64,000 bases of DNA, taken from the NCBI GenBank assembly GCA_038144425.1, contig JAYQNS010000004.1:1-64000 (forward strand). Reading direction: 5' to 3'. The DNA comes from Salivita marina (GTDB taxonomy: Bacteria; Pseudomonadota; Gammaproteobacteria; Pseudomonadales; Azotimanducaceae). Made by a program: the position numbers and the translations under genes. Each line of letters opens with the position of its first letter. Within the stretch, counting starts at the first letter, position 1. A model generated the notes under the pieces. That model made no database searches. It saw only the letters and a program-made list of their open reading frames with translations, and was not told the origin of the DNA. Positions 17,908 through 25,727 of the stretch are shown here, one piece after another.

Positions 17908-20900
17908 CCTTCAGCTCCGCCTCGGTAGAGGCCCAAAGCACTGAGTTCGCGATTGACGAAGGGGGCAGCGCCAGCCACGAGACTCCCTTTGTCGCCGGGA
18001 CCCAGGACGGCGGCTTCACCGTGGGGTGGACCCAGGTTGAGAATGGCGAGGCCGTCGCCCTTAGGCGCTTTCAAAGCGACGGCTTGGCGCTCGAAGCCAC
18101 CCGCATCGTCAGCGACGACGGGGATACGGTCATCGCCCGGAGCCAAAGCATTCAGCTGGCGGAGCTGACCGGGGGCGGCATCGTTACCGCCTGGACCAAT
18201 GGCAACCCCTCGGTGAATAACCAAAGCGCTAATATTTTCGGTCGCGCCTTTGATACGGCCCCGGACCCTATCCCGGCGCCCGATCCTGAGGAGGCCTTTA
18301 CCTCATCGATTACGCAGTTGAACACGGTTTCGACCGGTGGGCAGATCTCCCCCAGCGTGGTGGCCCTGCCCGACAATCAGTTTGCCCTCGCTTACGCGGA
18401 CCGCTCCGGGAACGATGGCTTTAAAGGGGGCATCTTCGGCGGCATCTACAACGCGCGCCTCGAGCCCGTGCGCACCTGCCAAATCAACACCCTCACCCTC
18501 AGCTGGGAGACCAGACCCCAGCTTGCCGCGGCGGCAAATGGCAACTTTATGGCCATTTGGCGTCTCGATAATGGCTGGGTAGAGGGGCAACGCTTCGATG
18601 CCCAGTGCAACAAGCTTGGGGACCAATTCACCGTTGAACCGGGCTTCGCCGGGGAAGCGGGGATCACCGCCGATGCGGAGGGTAACTTCTGGGTGGTCGG
18701 GAGCCACGGCCAGAAGGGCCTTCTCAACAAATACAGCGTCGATGGGGAGCACCTCATCGACTCCCAGGTGTTCTACGAGGCCGAAAACCCCTCCCGCCCG
18801 GTCATCGCCACCTTCTCAAACGGCGCAGCACTCATCGCCTGGGACAATGGCGCCGTCGATTCCGCCGCTACGGACATCCTCGGCCGGTTGATTAACGCGG
18901 ATGGGACCGCGGCCAGCGAGCCCTTCTCTCTCAGCGATGAAGGCGCGGGCATCCAAACAAGAGCCTCTCTTGCCGAGCTCAGCGGAGGCGGCGTCGTTGC
19001 CGTTTGGCAATCCCAGGCGCCCGCCGCAGAAGGCACCACCCTGCGTGGCGCGACCTTCACCTCCGCCTCGGTCGAGGCCCAAAGCACTGAGTTCGCGATT
19101 GACGAAGGGGCAGCGCCAGCCACGAGACTCCCTTTGTCGCCGGGACCCAGGACGGCGGCTTCACCGTGGGGTGGACCCAGGTTGAGAATGGCGAGGCCGT
19201 CGCCCTTAGGCGCTTTCAAAGCGACGGCTTGGCGCTCGAAGCCACCCGCATCGTCAGCGACGACGGGGATACGGTCATCGCCCGGAGCCAAAGCATTCAG
19301 CTGGCGGAGCTGACCGGGGGCGGCATCGTTACCGCCTGGACCAATGGCAACCCCTCGGTGAATAACCAAAGAGCGAACATTTACGGCCGGAGCCTTGGAG
19401 TAGATGGGGAAGATTTGCCCGCTCCACTGCCAGATGCGGTGGCCTCCAACCGGGTGGTGAAGCTGAACGCGGTCGACAGTGGGGATCAAATAAATCCGAG
19501 CGTCACCTCGCTGCCCGGTGGTGGTTTCGCGCTCGCCTATGCGGACCGCTCCGGGAACGATGGCTTCAAGGGGGGCATCTTCGGCGGCATCTACGACGCT
19601 GGGCTGAATATCAGCGAAAGCTGCGGGATCAACACCTTTACCGGCACCTGGGAAACCTCCCCAGCGCTGGCAGCCGCACCTAACGGGCGATTCCTTGCGA
19701 CCTGGCGACAGGACAACGGCAATATCCAGGGACAGCTATTTCAAGGGGACTGCTCGAAAATTGGCGACGAATTCAACATCGGGCGCGGAAACGCTGACGT
19801 CACCGCCGACGGCGAAGGCAACTTTTGGGTCGCCCTCAGTAGCAACGGAAGTGGCTTCATCAGCAAGTACGGCAACGGCGGAGAGCCTCTCTTTGTCCAA
19901 AAGCTGTTCCTAGAGGCTGGCGACCCAGTCGGGCTCCAGCTTGCCGCCTACCCTGATGGGCGGGTTCTCCTCGTTTGGTACGACGGAAACAATCGAAGCG
20001 GAAGCGACATCTTTGGCCTAACGCTGTCCACCGAAGGTGAGGCGAGCATAGACCCCTTCCGCATTAACGAGACCCTCGCGGGTAACCAAAGTCGGCCGGT
20101 CGTCGCGATTTCGCCGAGCGGCGACGCCATCATCGCCTGGGAATCCTTTGGCCAGGAAGGCGCCCTTGCGAACGTTTACGGGCGGGAGCTTGCGCAAGAC
20201 GGAACCTTCGGCGCCGAGTTCAAAGTGAACGAAAACACCCTTGGCAGCCATCGCGCGCCGACCCTTCTTGCCTTGTCCGGAGGCGGCTACGTCATCGGTT
20301 GGGCCGAAGCAACCGAAGGGCAACTCTATCTGCAAATCTACGACGCCCAGGGTGAGAAGACGGGGAATAACCGGGAGGTCAGTGCAAGGGGCTCAACCAT
20401 CGTCTCCGGCAATCAGAATCTCGACCTGGTTGAACTGGCTGACGGCAGCGTGATCGCCACCTGGGACGGAAGGAACGGCGGGAGCAATATTTTTGCCCGA
20501 CGGGTCATCGACCCCGCCAAGCTTCCCCCAGGGGATTTCTTCAACTCTGCCACCACCCAGTTGAACAGCGTAGCCAGCGGCGACCAGATCAACCCCTCCC
20601 TGACCGCCCTCCCTGGCGGCCGCTTCGCCGTCGCCTACGCTGACCGGGCTCAGAATGATGGCTTCAAGGGCGGAATCTTCGGCGACATTTATGACAGCAA
20701 CTTCGAGCCGATCGCCAGTTGCGGCATTAACACCTTGGTGGACTCTTGGGAAACAGGCCCTAATCTAACGTCCGCAAAAAACGGGAATTTTCTCGCCATC
20801 TGGCGAAGGGATAATGGCCAGGTTAAGGGCAGGTCTTTTCTGCGCTCTGCGAAAAAATTGGCGCCGAGTTTCTGATTGGACGCGGCGACTCAGAATCCGC

Positions 20901-23900
20901 GACGGACAGCGACGGCAACTTTTGGGTGGTTACGGGGTCTGGCACAGGCGGCTTCCTGAGCAAGTACGCCAATGACGGTACCCCTATCTTTGAGGACGTC
21001 CAGTTTCTTGCTTCGAACTTCCCAGCTCCCCGCCGTTACGGTTGATTCCGACGGCCGCGCCTTGGTGGCGTGGTATGACAGCCAAAACCGCAGCGGCAGC
21101 GATATTCAGGGGCAGTATTTCGATGAGGCCGGTACGCTCGTCGGAGAGGCGTTCGTTATCAATCGGACCACGACGGGCAATCAGAGCCGCCCCGCCTTAG
21201 CGACCCTCGCAGCCGGCGGCATCGTTGCCGTCTGGGAGTCCTTCGCGCAGGACGGGGATCTGTTCGGGATCTACGGCACGGTTCTGCGAGAAGACGGCAC
21301 CTTTCGCGAGGAGTTCCGGGTTAATCAAGAAGTGCAGGGTAGCCATCGCACGCCCCATGTCATCGCTCGAAGCGATGGGGGATTCCTCGTTGGTTGGATG
21401 CAAAGTACGGCGCCCCAGCATGTTTATCTCCAAGCCTACGCCCCCTCGGGACTTCCCGAGGGTAACAACCAACTGGTCAGCGTCGACGGGACCCTCAATG
21501 TCTCATCCAGCCAGAACATAGAGCTACTGGAACTCGATGATGGAAGCGTGCTTGCCGCTTGGGACGGCAAGAACGGTGGGTCGAACATCTTTGCTCGAAT
21601 TCTTCGTTCGGAAGATCCGGAAAATCTCCCCGACCTTGACGGGGATGGTATTCCCGATGCGCAAGACGACGATATCGACGGAGACGGCTTCCTAATGACG
21701 AAGACGCCTTCCCCGGGACCCTTCCGAATGGGCCGACTCGGACGGCGATGGCATTGGGGACAATAAAGACCCGGATAATGATGGAGACGGTCTGATCGAT
21801 CAGCCTGTCATCGTTCTAACCAGCGTAACCACCGGGGATCAGATCAACCCGGCCCTGGCGGCCCTGCCCAATAATCGCTATGCCATGATCTACGCGGATC
21901 GCGCCGGCAACGACGGCAACAAGGGCGGCATCTTTGGCGGCATCTTTGATGAAAATCTCGAAGCGGTTACCGACTGCGGCATCATCAACACGGTGACCAA
22001 CGAGTGGCAGGCCACGCCCCATATCGCTGCCGCGCCGAACGGGAACTTTATGGCGATTTGGACGACGGGCCTGATCGCCGAGGGGCAGCTCTTCTCCCCG
22101 AGCTGCGAAAAGCTTGGAGATCAGCTCAACCTAGGCTTTGGCTTCAACGGCATCGACGTGGCCGCAGACAGCACGGGCAGCTTCTGGGTGACACGCTCCT
22201 TCCAAGGCAAGGGCTACCTCGACAAGTTCAGCAACAGTGGGGATCAGCTTGTCGACGGCGCAATTTACTACGAGGCCGAAGCGCCCATCCGCAACGTCAT
22301 TACGACCCTCGCGGACGGCCGCGCCGTGGTCAGCTGGTACAACGGCAACAACGCCGGGGGTAGCGACATCTTCGCCCTGTTCCTCAATGCCAATGGGACG
22401 GTGGAAGGCGCACCCACGCAGCTAAACCTCACCGCTGCCAATAACCAAAGCAAGCCCATGGTGACTGCCCTCCCCTCCGGCGGCTTCGTTGCGGTGTGGG
22501 AATCCTTTGGGCAGGACGGCGACCTCTTTGACATCTATGGCCGGGTCTTCGATGCCGATGGCAATGGCGGCGAGGAGTTCTGGATCAGCTCGGGCGTGAT
22601 TGGCAACCACCTGACGCCCTTCGTTACGCCCCGGAGCAGTGGTGGCTTTGTCGTGGGCTGGACCAACCAAACCGCGCCCCAGCACGTCATCATGCGGGAG
22701 TACGACTCAACGGGAGCCCCTGGGCTCCCATAACCTTGTCAGCATTGGGCCGGACCAACGCCAAAGTGCCAACCAGAATATCGAGCTTCTTGAGCTCGAA
22801 AACGGCGCAGTCATTGCGGCCTGGGACGGAAAACAGGGGTCGGCAGAAATCTTTGCCAAGGTCGTGATCGAAGCTCAAGCACCGCCACCGAAGCCTGTGC
22901 TGTCTCCCATCACCTTGCTTAACGCGGTCATTGTGGGGGATCAGATCAACCCGGCCCTGGCGGCCCTGCCCAATAATCGCTTTGCCATGATCTACGCGGA
23001 TCGCGCCGGCAACGACGGCAACAAGGGCGGCATCTTCGGCGGCATCTTTGATGAAAATCTCGAAGCGGTTACCGACTGCGGCATCATCAACACGGTGACC
23101 AACGAGTGGCAGGCCACGCCCCATATCGCCGCCGCGCCGAACGGGAACTTTATGGCGATTTGGACGACGGGCCTGATCGCCGAAGGGCAGCTCTTCTCCC
23201 CGAGCTGCGAAAAGCTTGGAGATCAGCTCAACCTAGGCTTCGGCTTCAACGGCATCGACGTGGCGGCAGACAGCACGGGCAGCTTCTGGGTGACACGCTC
23301 CTTCCAAGGCAAGGGCTACCTCGACAAGTTCAGCAACAGTGGGGATCAGCTTGTCGACGGCGCATGATTTACTACGAGGCCGAAGCGCCTATCCGCAACG
23401 TCATTACGACCCTCGCGGACGGCCGCGCCGTGGTCAGCTGGTACAACGGCAACAACGCCGGGGGTAGCGACATCTTCGCCCTGTTCCTCAATGCCAATGG
23501 GACGGTGGAAGGCGCACCCATGCAGCTAAACCTCACCGCTGCCAATAACCAAAGCAAGCCCATGGTGACTGCCCTCCCCTCCGGCGGCTTCGTTGCGGTG
23601 TGGGAATCCTTTGGGCAGGACGGCGACCTCTTTGACATCTATGGCCGGGTCTTCGATGCCAATGGCAATGGCGGCGAGGAGTTCTGGATCAGCTCCGGCG
23701 TGATTGGCAACCACCTGACGCCCTTCGTTACGCCCCGGAGCAGTGGCGGCTTTGTCGTGGGCTGGACCAACCAAACCGCGCCCCAGCACGTCATCATGCG
23801 GGAGTACGGCGCCGGCGGCGTGCCCAGCGGACCCAGCCAGCTTGTGAGCCTTGATGAAGTCCGTCCCCTTTCCCGGAGTCAAAACATTGAGGTCGTCGAA

Positions 23901-24849
23901 CTCAGCGATGGACGGCTGGTGATTAGCTGGGACGCCATCGAGGGCCAATACACCGACATCTTTGCCCGAACCTCGCAAGCGAAGCGGCGCCCGCGGGCCC
24001 AGACTTTGACGGCGACGGCATTCCCGATGCCATTGATGAGGACGACGACAACGACGGTATTGTTGACGCCGAGGATCTCTTCCCCACAGACCGTAACGAC
24101 TTCGCCGATCGCGATGGCGATGGAATCGGTGATAACGCAGACCTGGACGACGACGGCGACGGCCTCGCCGACCTGCAGGAGCTGTCGCTAGGGTTGCTAA
24201 CCTTCTCCCCGGACAGCGATGGTGATGGCGTGCTGGACGGCGCAGACGCCTTCCCAACCCTCGCCTCTGAGAGCGCTGATAGCGATAGCGACGGCATTGG
24301 CGACAACGCCGACCCTGACGACGACAATGACGGTCTAAGCGACGAACGGGAATCGGCGCTGGGAACCAACCCCTTGAGACGGATAGCGACGGCGATAGCG
24401 TCTCCGATGCAGAAGAGCTCGAGCTGGGGCTCAACCCCTCTTGCTGCCGATTGCCCAAGCTGGCGCTGTACCACCAACCGAATTTGGCTTTGGAATATCG
24501 CCCGGCAACGCTCGGATAGCGACGGCGACGGTTAACCCTTGCGGAAGAAAGGGCGCGGGGCCTAGACCCCACGTCTGCAGACAGCGATGGCGACGGCCTC
24601 TCCGACGGGCAAGAGATATTGCTAAAAACCAATCCCCTTCTGGCCGATAGCGACGGGGATGGGCTTCAGGACGGCGAAGAAATTGAACGAGGTACCAGCG
24701 CTCTGGCCAAGGATACGGACGGCGATTCAGTGGACGATGGGGAAGAGCTTGAGATGGGCCTAAACCCGCTCGAAGAAGACTGTCCGTCTTGGCTGTGCGA
24801 TCGCGGACTGCCCATTTGGCTTTTACTGAGGCGCCCTGATAGTGAGTGA
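17080..24849 (+). CDS. Reconstructed giant secreted protein: six ~370-residue repeats plus calcium-repeat C-terminus
   Basis: About 2,580 residues. ATG 17080 opens a signal peptide (WSFALFTSLQVAAASA), followed at once by repeat 1. Each repeat starts QLNxVxxGxQI(N/S)PS, has YADRxGNDGxKGGIFG, two conserved Cys (as in CQINT and QCNKLGDQF), NFWV, and later blocks such as VAVWESFGQDGDLFDIYGR and GGFVVGWTN typical of large secreted W-D-G repeat proteins. A DxDxDG linker separates repeats 4 and 5. The C-terminus has DxDxDG repeats between CPSWRC and CPSWLC loops and ends in a short hydrophobic GLPIWLLL plus Arg-Arg. About nine frame breaks, several in homopolymers. Surface or matrix role is inference. 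Confidence 0.7.
17161..19446. repeat. Tandem repeats 1 and 2 (1,145-bp period, near identical)
   Basis: The stretch beginning tcgattacgcagttgaac occurs at 17161 and again at 18306. The two units are almost base-for-base identical over more than 1 kb, with isolated substitutions and two run-length differences. The true period is probably 1,146 bp (382 codons). This is a very recent duplication or one kept identical by conversion. Confidence 0.95.
17904..19313 (+). CDS. Giant repeat protein fragment: end of repeat 1 and repeat 2
   Basis: Longest unbroken view of a unit: end of repeat 1, a DPIPAPDPEEA linker and repeat 2 up to the break at 19107-19110, where repeat 2 has GGGG and repeat 1 has GGGGG (17961-17965). 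After that the frame is wrong until 19313. Confidence 0.7.
   Translation: MTFSSASVEAQSTEFAIDEGGSASHETPFVAGTQDGGFTVGWTQVENGEAVALRRFQSDGLALEATRIVSDDGDTVIARSQSIQLAELTGGGIVTAWTNGNPSVNNQSANIFGRAFDTAPDPIPAPDPEEAFTSSITQLNTVSTGGQISPSVVALPDNQFALAYADRSGNDGFKGGIFGGIYNARLEPVRTCQINTLTLSWETRPQLAAAANGNFMAIWRLDNGWVEGQRFDAQCNKLGDQFTVEPGFAGEAGITADAEGNFWVVGSHGQKGLLNKYSVDGEHLIDSQVFYEAENPSRPVIATFSNGAALIAWDNGAVDSAATDILGRLINADGTAASEPFSLSDEGAGIQTRASLAELSGGGVVAVWQSQAPAAEGTTLRGATFTSASVEAQSTEFAIDEGAAPATRLPLSPGPRTAASPWGGPRLRMARPSPLGAFKATAWRSKPPASSATTGIRSSPGAKAFSWRS
19166..20875 (+). CDS. Giant repeat protein fragment: end of repeat 2, repeat 3, start of repeat 4
   Basis: Reads through repeat 3 without a break: KLNAVDSGDQINPSV, SYADR-type block (AYADRSGNDGFKGG), Cys pair in ESCGINT and QGDCSKIGDEF, then IIAWESFGQEG and GGYVIGWAE. 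Repeat 4 begins at TQLNSVASGDQINPS (about 20551). The frame is lost near 20840 before the second Cys of repeat 4. Confidence 0.7.
   Translation: MGWTQVENGEAVALRRFQSDGLALEATRIVSDDGDTVIARSQSIQLAELTGGGIVTAWTNGNPSVNNQRANIYGRSLGVDGEDLPAPLPDAVASNRVVKLNAVDSGDQINPSVTSLPGGGFALAYADRSGNDGFKGGIFGGIYDAGLNISESCGINTFTGTWETSPALAAAPNGRFLATWRQDNGNIQGQLFQGDCSKIGDEFNIGRGNADVTADGEGNFWVALSSNGSGFISKYGNGGEPLFVQKLFLEAGDPVGLQLAAYPDGRVLLVWYDGNNRSGSDIFGLTLSTEGEASIDPFRINETLAGNQSRPVVAISPSGDAIIAWESFGQEGALANVYGRELAQDGTFGAEFKVNENTLGSHRAPTLLALSGGGYVIGWAEATEGQLYLQIYDAQGEKTGNNREVSARGSTIVSGNQNLDLVELADGSVIATWDGRNGGSNIFARRVIDPAKLPPGDFFNSATTQLNSVASGDQINPSLTALPGGRFAVAYADRAQNDGFKGGIFGDIYDSNFEPIASCGINTLVDSWETGPNLTSAKNGNFLAIWRRDNGQVKGRSFLRSAKKLAPSF
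19447..21620. repeat. Tandem repeats 3 and 4 (diverged)
   Basis: Units of about 1.1 kb starting at KLNAVDSGDQINPS (19447) and TQLNSVASGDQINPS (20551). They match each other and repeats 1, 2, 5 and 6 in protein layout but are clearly diverged in DNA, so the array has an old core flanked by two young duplications. Confidence 0.85.
20972..21766 (+). CDS. Giant repeat protein fragment: end of repeat 4 and DxDxDG linker
   Basis: After ~15 out-of-frame codons it reads VTVDSDGRALVAWYDSQN, IVAVWESFAQDGDLFGIYG, GGFLVGWMQ and the repeat end SSQNIELLELDDGS. Then DLDGDGIPDAQDDDIDGDG starts a calcium-binding linker that continues in another frame (near 21695) to about 21800. This is the only Asp-rich linker inside the six-repeat array. 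Confidence 0.65.
   Translation: MTVPLSLRTSSFLLRTSQLPAVTVDSDGRALVAWYDSQNRSGSDIQGQYFDEAGTLVGEAFVINRTTTGNQSRPALATLAAGGIVAVWESFAQDGDLFGIYGTVLREDGTFREEFRVNQEVQGSHRTPHVIARSDGGFLVGWMQSTAPQHVYLQAYAPSGLPEGNNQLVSVDGTLNVSSSQNIELLELDDGSVLAAWDGKNGGSNIFARILRSEDPENLPDLDGDGIPDAQDDDIDGDGFLMTKTPSPGPFRMGRLGRRWHWGQ
21809..23985. repeat. Tandem repeats 5 and 6 (about 1,102-bp period, near identical)
   Basis: agatcaacccggccctgg occurs at 21841 and 22943. The units differ by isolated substitutions (for example tatgcc/tttgcc) and a few indels. This duplication is independent of repeats 1 and 2, since its sequence is distinct. Confidence 0.95.
21885..22733 (+). CDS. Giant repeat protein fragment: repeat 5
   Basis: Repeat 5 from IYADRAGNDGNKGGIFGG to QHVIMREYDSTG. 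The frame is open upstream to about 21790 (LTSVTTGDQINPALA) without a Met, and breaks near 22712; the true end of the repeat follows in the frame of 22639-23367. Nearly identical to repeat 6. Confidence 0.65.
   Translation: MIYADRAGNDGNKGGIFGGIFDENLEAVTDCGIINTVTNEWQATPHIAAAPNGNFMAIWTTGLIAEGQLFSPSCEKLGDQLNLGFGFNGIDVAADSTGSFWVTRSFQGKGYLDKFSNSGDQLVDGAIYYEAEAPIRNVITTLADGRAVVSWYNGNNAGGSDIFALFLNANGTVEGAPTQLNLTAANNQSKPMVTALPSGGFVAVWESFGQDGDLFDIYGRVFDADGNGGEEFWISSGVIGNHLTPFVTPRSSGGFVVGWTNQTAPQHVIMREYDSTGAPGLP
22639..24191 (+). CDS. Giant repeat protein fragments: end of repeat 5 and repeat 6
   Basis: Two overlapping open stretches, 22639-23367 and 23106-24191, joined where repeat 6 reads gcgcaTGattt instead of gcgcaattt in repeat 5 (about 23362-23368), a 2-base insertion. 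The repeat ends at VVELSDGRLVISWD near 23935; the rest is out of frame over the first C-terminal DxDxDG repeats. Confidence 0.65.
24194..24849 (+). CDS. Giant repeat protein C-terminus: calcium repeats with CPSWRC and CPSWLC loops
   Basis: DSDGDGVLDGADAFP, DSDSDGIGDNADPDDDNDG, then in shifting frames ADCPSWRCTTNRIWLW, a second run of DSDGDGLxDGxE repeats, and EEDCPSWLCDRGLPIWLLL before two Arg and the stop at 24849. The order CPSWxC..WLW, then DxDxDG repeats, then CPxWxC..GLPxWLL, is the same as in the two minus-strand proteins. Frame changes near 24375 and 24535. Confidence 0.65.
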
Positions 24850-25152
24850 TCCTCTAAAAGAGGGCGCTAAAGAAGGTGACTACTGGAAGGCGTCTAATCA
24901 ATAGCTAACGGATTCGGTCAATGGGTCTATAGTAATTGGAGAATTTTTGTTATATCGTTCAACCTATTGATAGTACTTAGCTTGCTCTGTTCACTTCCCG
25001 CTCATCTTAGCTGGTCTAACCTGAGTATAGTTCGACATGCATCGAAGCGAATTATTTAAACTGCGGCGTAGTTATGAAAACTTGCCAAAGGGTTTAGAAA
25101 GCTGCTGTAATCTCTTGCGGGAGCGCGTTTTACCTTTAGAGGGGCCTTTGAA
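24850..25152. other. Intergenic, AT-rich leader of the polysaccharide export operon
   Basis: No coding sequence seen. It holds a short hairpin cctctaaaagagg (24853-24865) without a T run, so not a convincing terminator. It presumably carries the promoter of the plus-strand export genes, but I cannot assign -35/-10 elements with confidence. Confidence 0.5.
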
Positions 25153-25674
25153 ATGAATGTTCGACAGTCAGCCTTGGCAGCGGCGCTTGCTAGCTGCATG
25201 GTGATGGGTTCAGTGCCGAACGCCGCGTTTGGAGCAGCAGCGGCCGCTGGTGCGGAAGCGTGCAGGTGCAGGTGCAGGTGCAGGTGCAGGTGCAGGTGCA
25301 GGTGCAGGTGCAGGTGCAGGGTGCCGCCGGAGCCGGCGCGGCTGCTGGTGCCGGCGCGGCAGCCGGCGCTGCCGCAGCCACCGGCTTGGCTGGCGCCATT
25401 GCGGGTGTGGGCCTTGCGACCGCCGTAGCGGCCGGTCTTGCGGCAGTCGCCGTAGCCGCAGTTGCCGTAGACGCCGCAGACGATGATGACGACGATCCCC
25501 CGCATCCGATGACGGCGGCGATACGGGTGGTGATGACGGCGGCGATACGGGCACCACGACGGCGGTGATACGGGCACGACGCCGACGACACCGACGACCC
25601 CTACAACGCCGACGACACCCAGCACTCCATCGACGCCGAGCACTCCCTCTACCCCGAGCACCCCTTCAACCTAA
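25153..25674 (+). CDS. YjbE-like secreted Ala/Gly-rich protein with Thr/Pro tail
   Basis: ATG 25153 follows AGGGG and gives a signal peptide (NVRQSALAAALASCMVMGSVPNAAFG written here as two parts: NVRQSALAAALAS, then CMVMGSVPNAAFG). Then an Ala/Gly region built on (TGCAGG)10, a hydrophobic Ala/Val/Gly segment (VGLATAVAAGLAAVAVAAVAV), six Asp, Gly/Asp repeats and a PTTPTTP..PSTPST tail to TAA 25672-25674. Small secreted Ala/Gly proteins with a Thr-rich end directly upstream of yjbH match the layout of E. coli YjbE; this rests on layout, not on alignment. Frame changes on both sides of the hexanucleotide tract cancel out. A terminator follows at once. Confidence 0.55.
25261..25320. repeat. (TGCAGG)10 hexanucleotide tract
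   Basis: Ten perfect copies of a 6-bp unit inside the YjbE-like gene. In the likely frame they encode Ala-Gly pairs; the other two frames give Cys-Arg or Gln-Val. Such a tract changes length easily by slippage without shifting the frame. Confidence 0.95.
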
Positions 25675-25697
25675 GGTGGCTCTCGAAGCAAACCCGA

Positions 25698-25723
25698 GCG
25701 GGGCCTATTGGCCCCGCTTTTTT
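25698..25723 (+). terminator. Intrinsic terminator between the yjbE-like gene and yjbH
   Basis: GCGGGGCC-tatt-GGCCCCGC hairpin (perfect 8-bp stem) followed by TTTTTTA. It lies 23 bases after the YjbE-like stop and just before yjbH, so it should lower transcription of the downstream genes relative to the small secreted protein. Confidence 0.85.
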
Positions 25724-25727
25724 ATCT

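Noticed and set aside
17161..23985. Possible CRISPR array or transposon array because of long direct repeats
   Set aside because: The units are over 1 kb, in one coding frame, without spacers or transposase; they encode protein repeats.
24853..24865. cctctaaaagagg hairpin as terminator of the plus-strand giant gene
   Set aside because: Stem of only four base pairs and no T run after it.
25261..25320. Cys-Arg or Gln-Val repeat protein read from the hexanucleotide tract
   Set aside because: Only the Ala-Gly frame agrees with the signal peptide upstream (after one shift) and with the Ala/Gly-rich sequence downstream; the other readings are frame artefacts.
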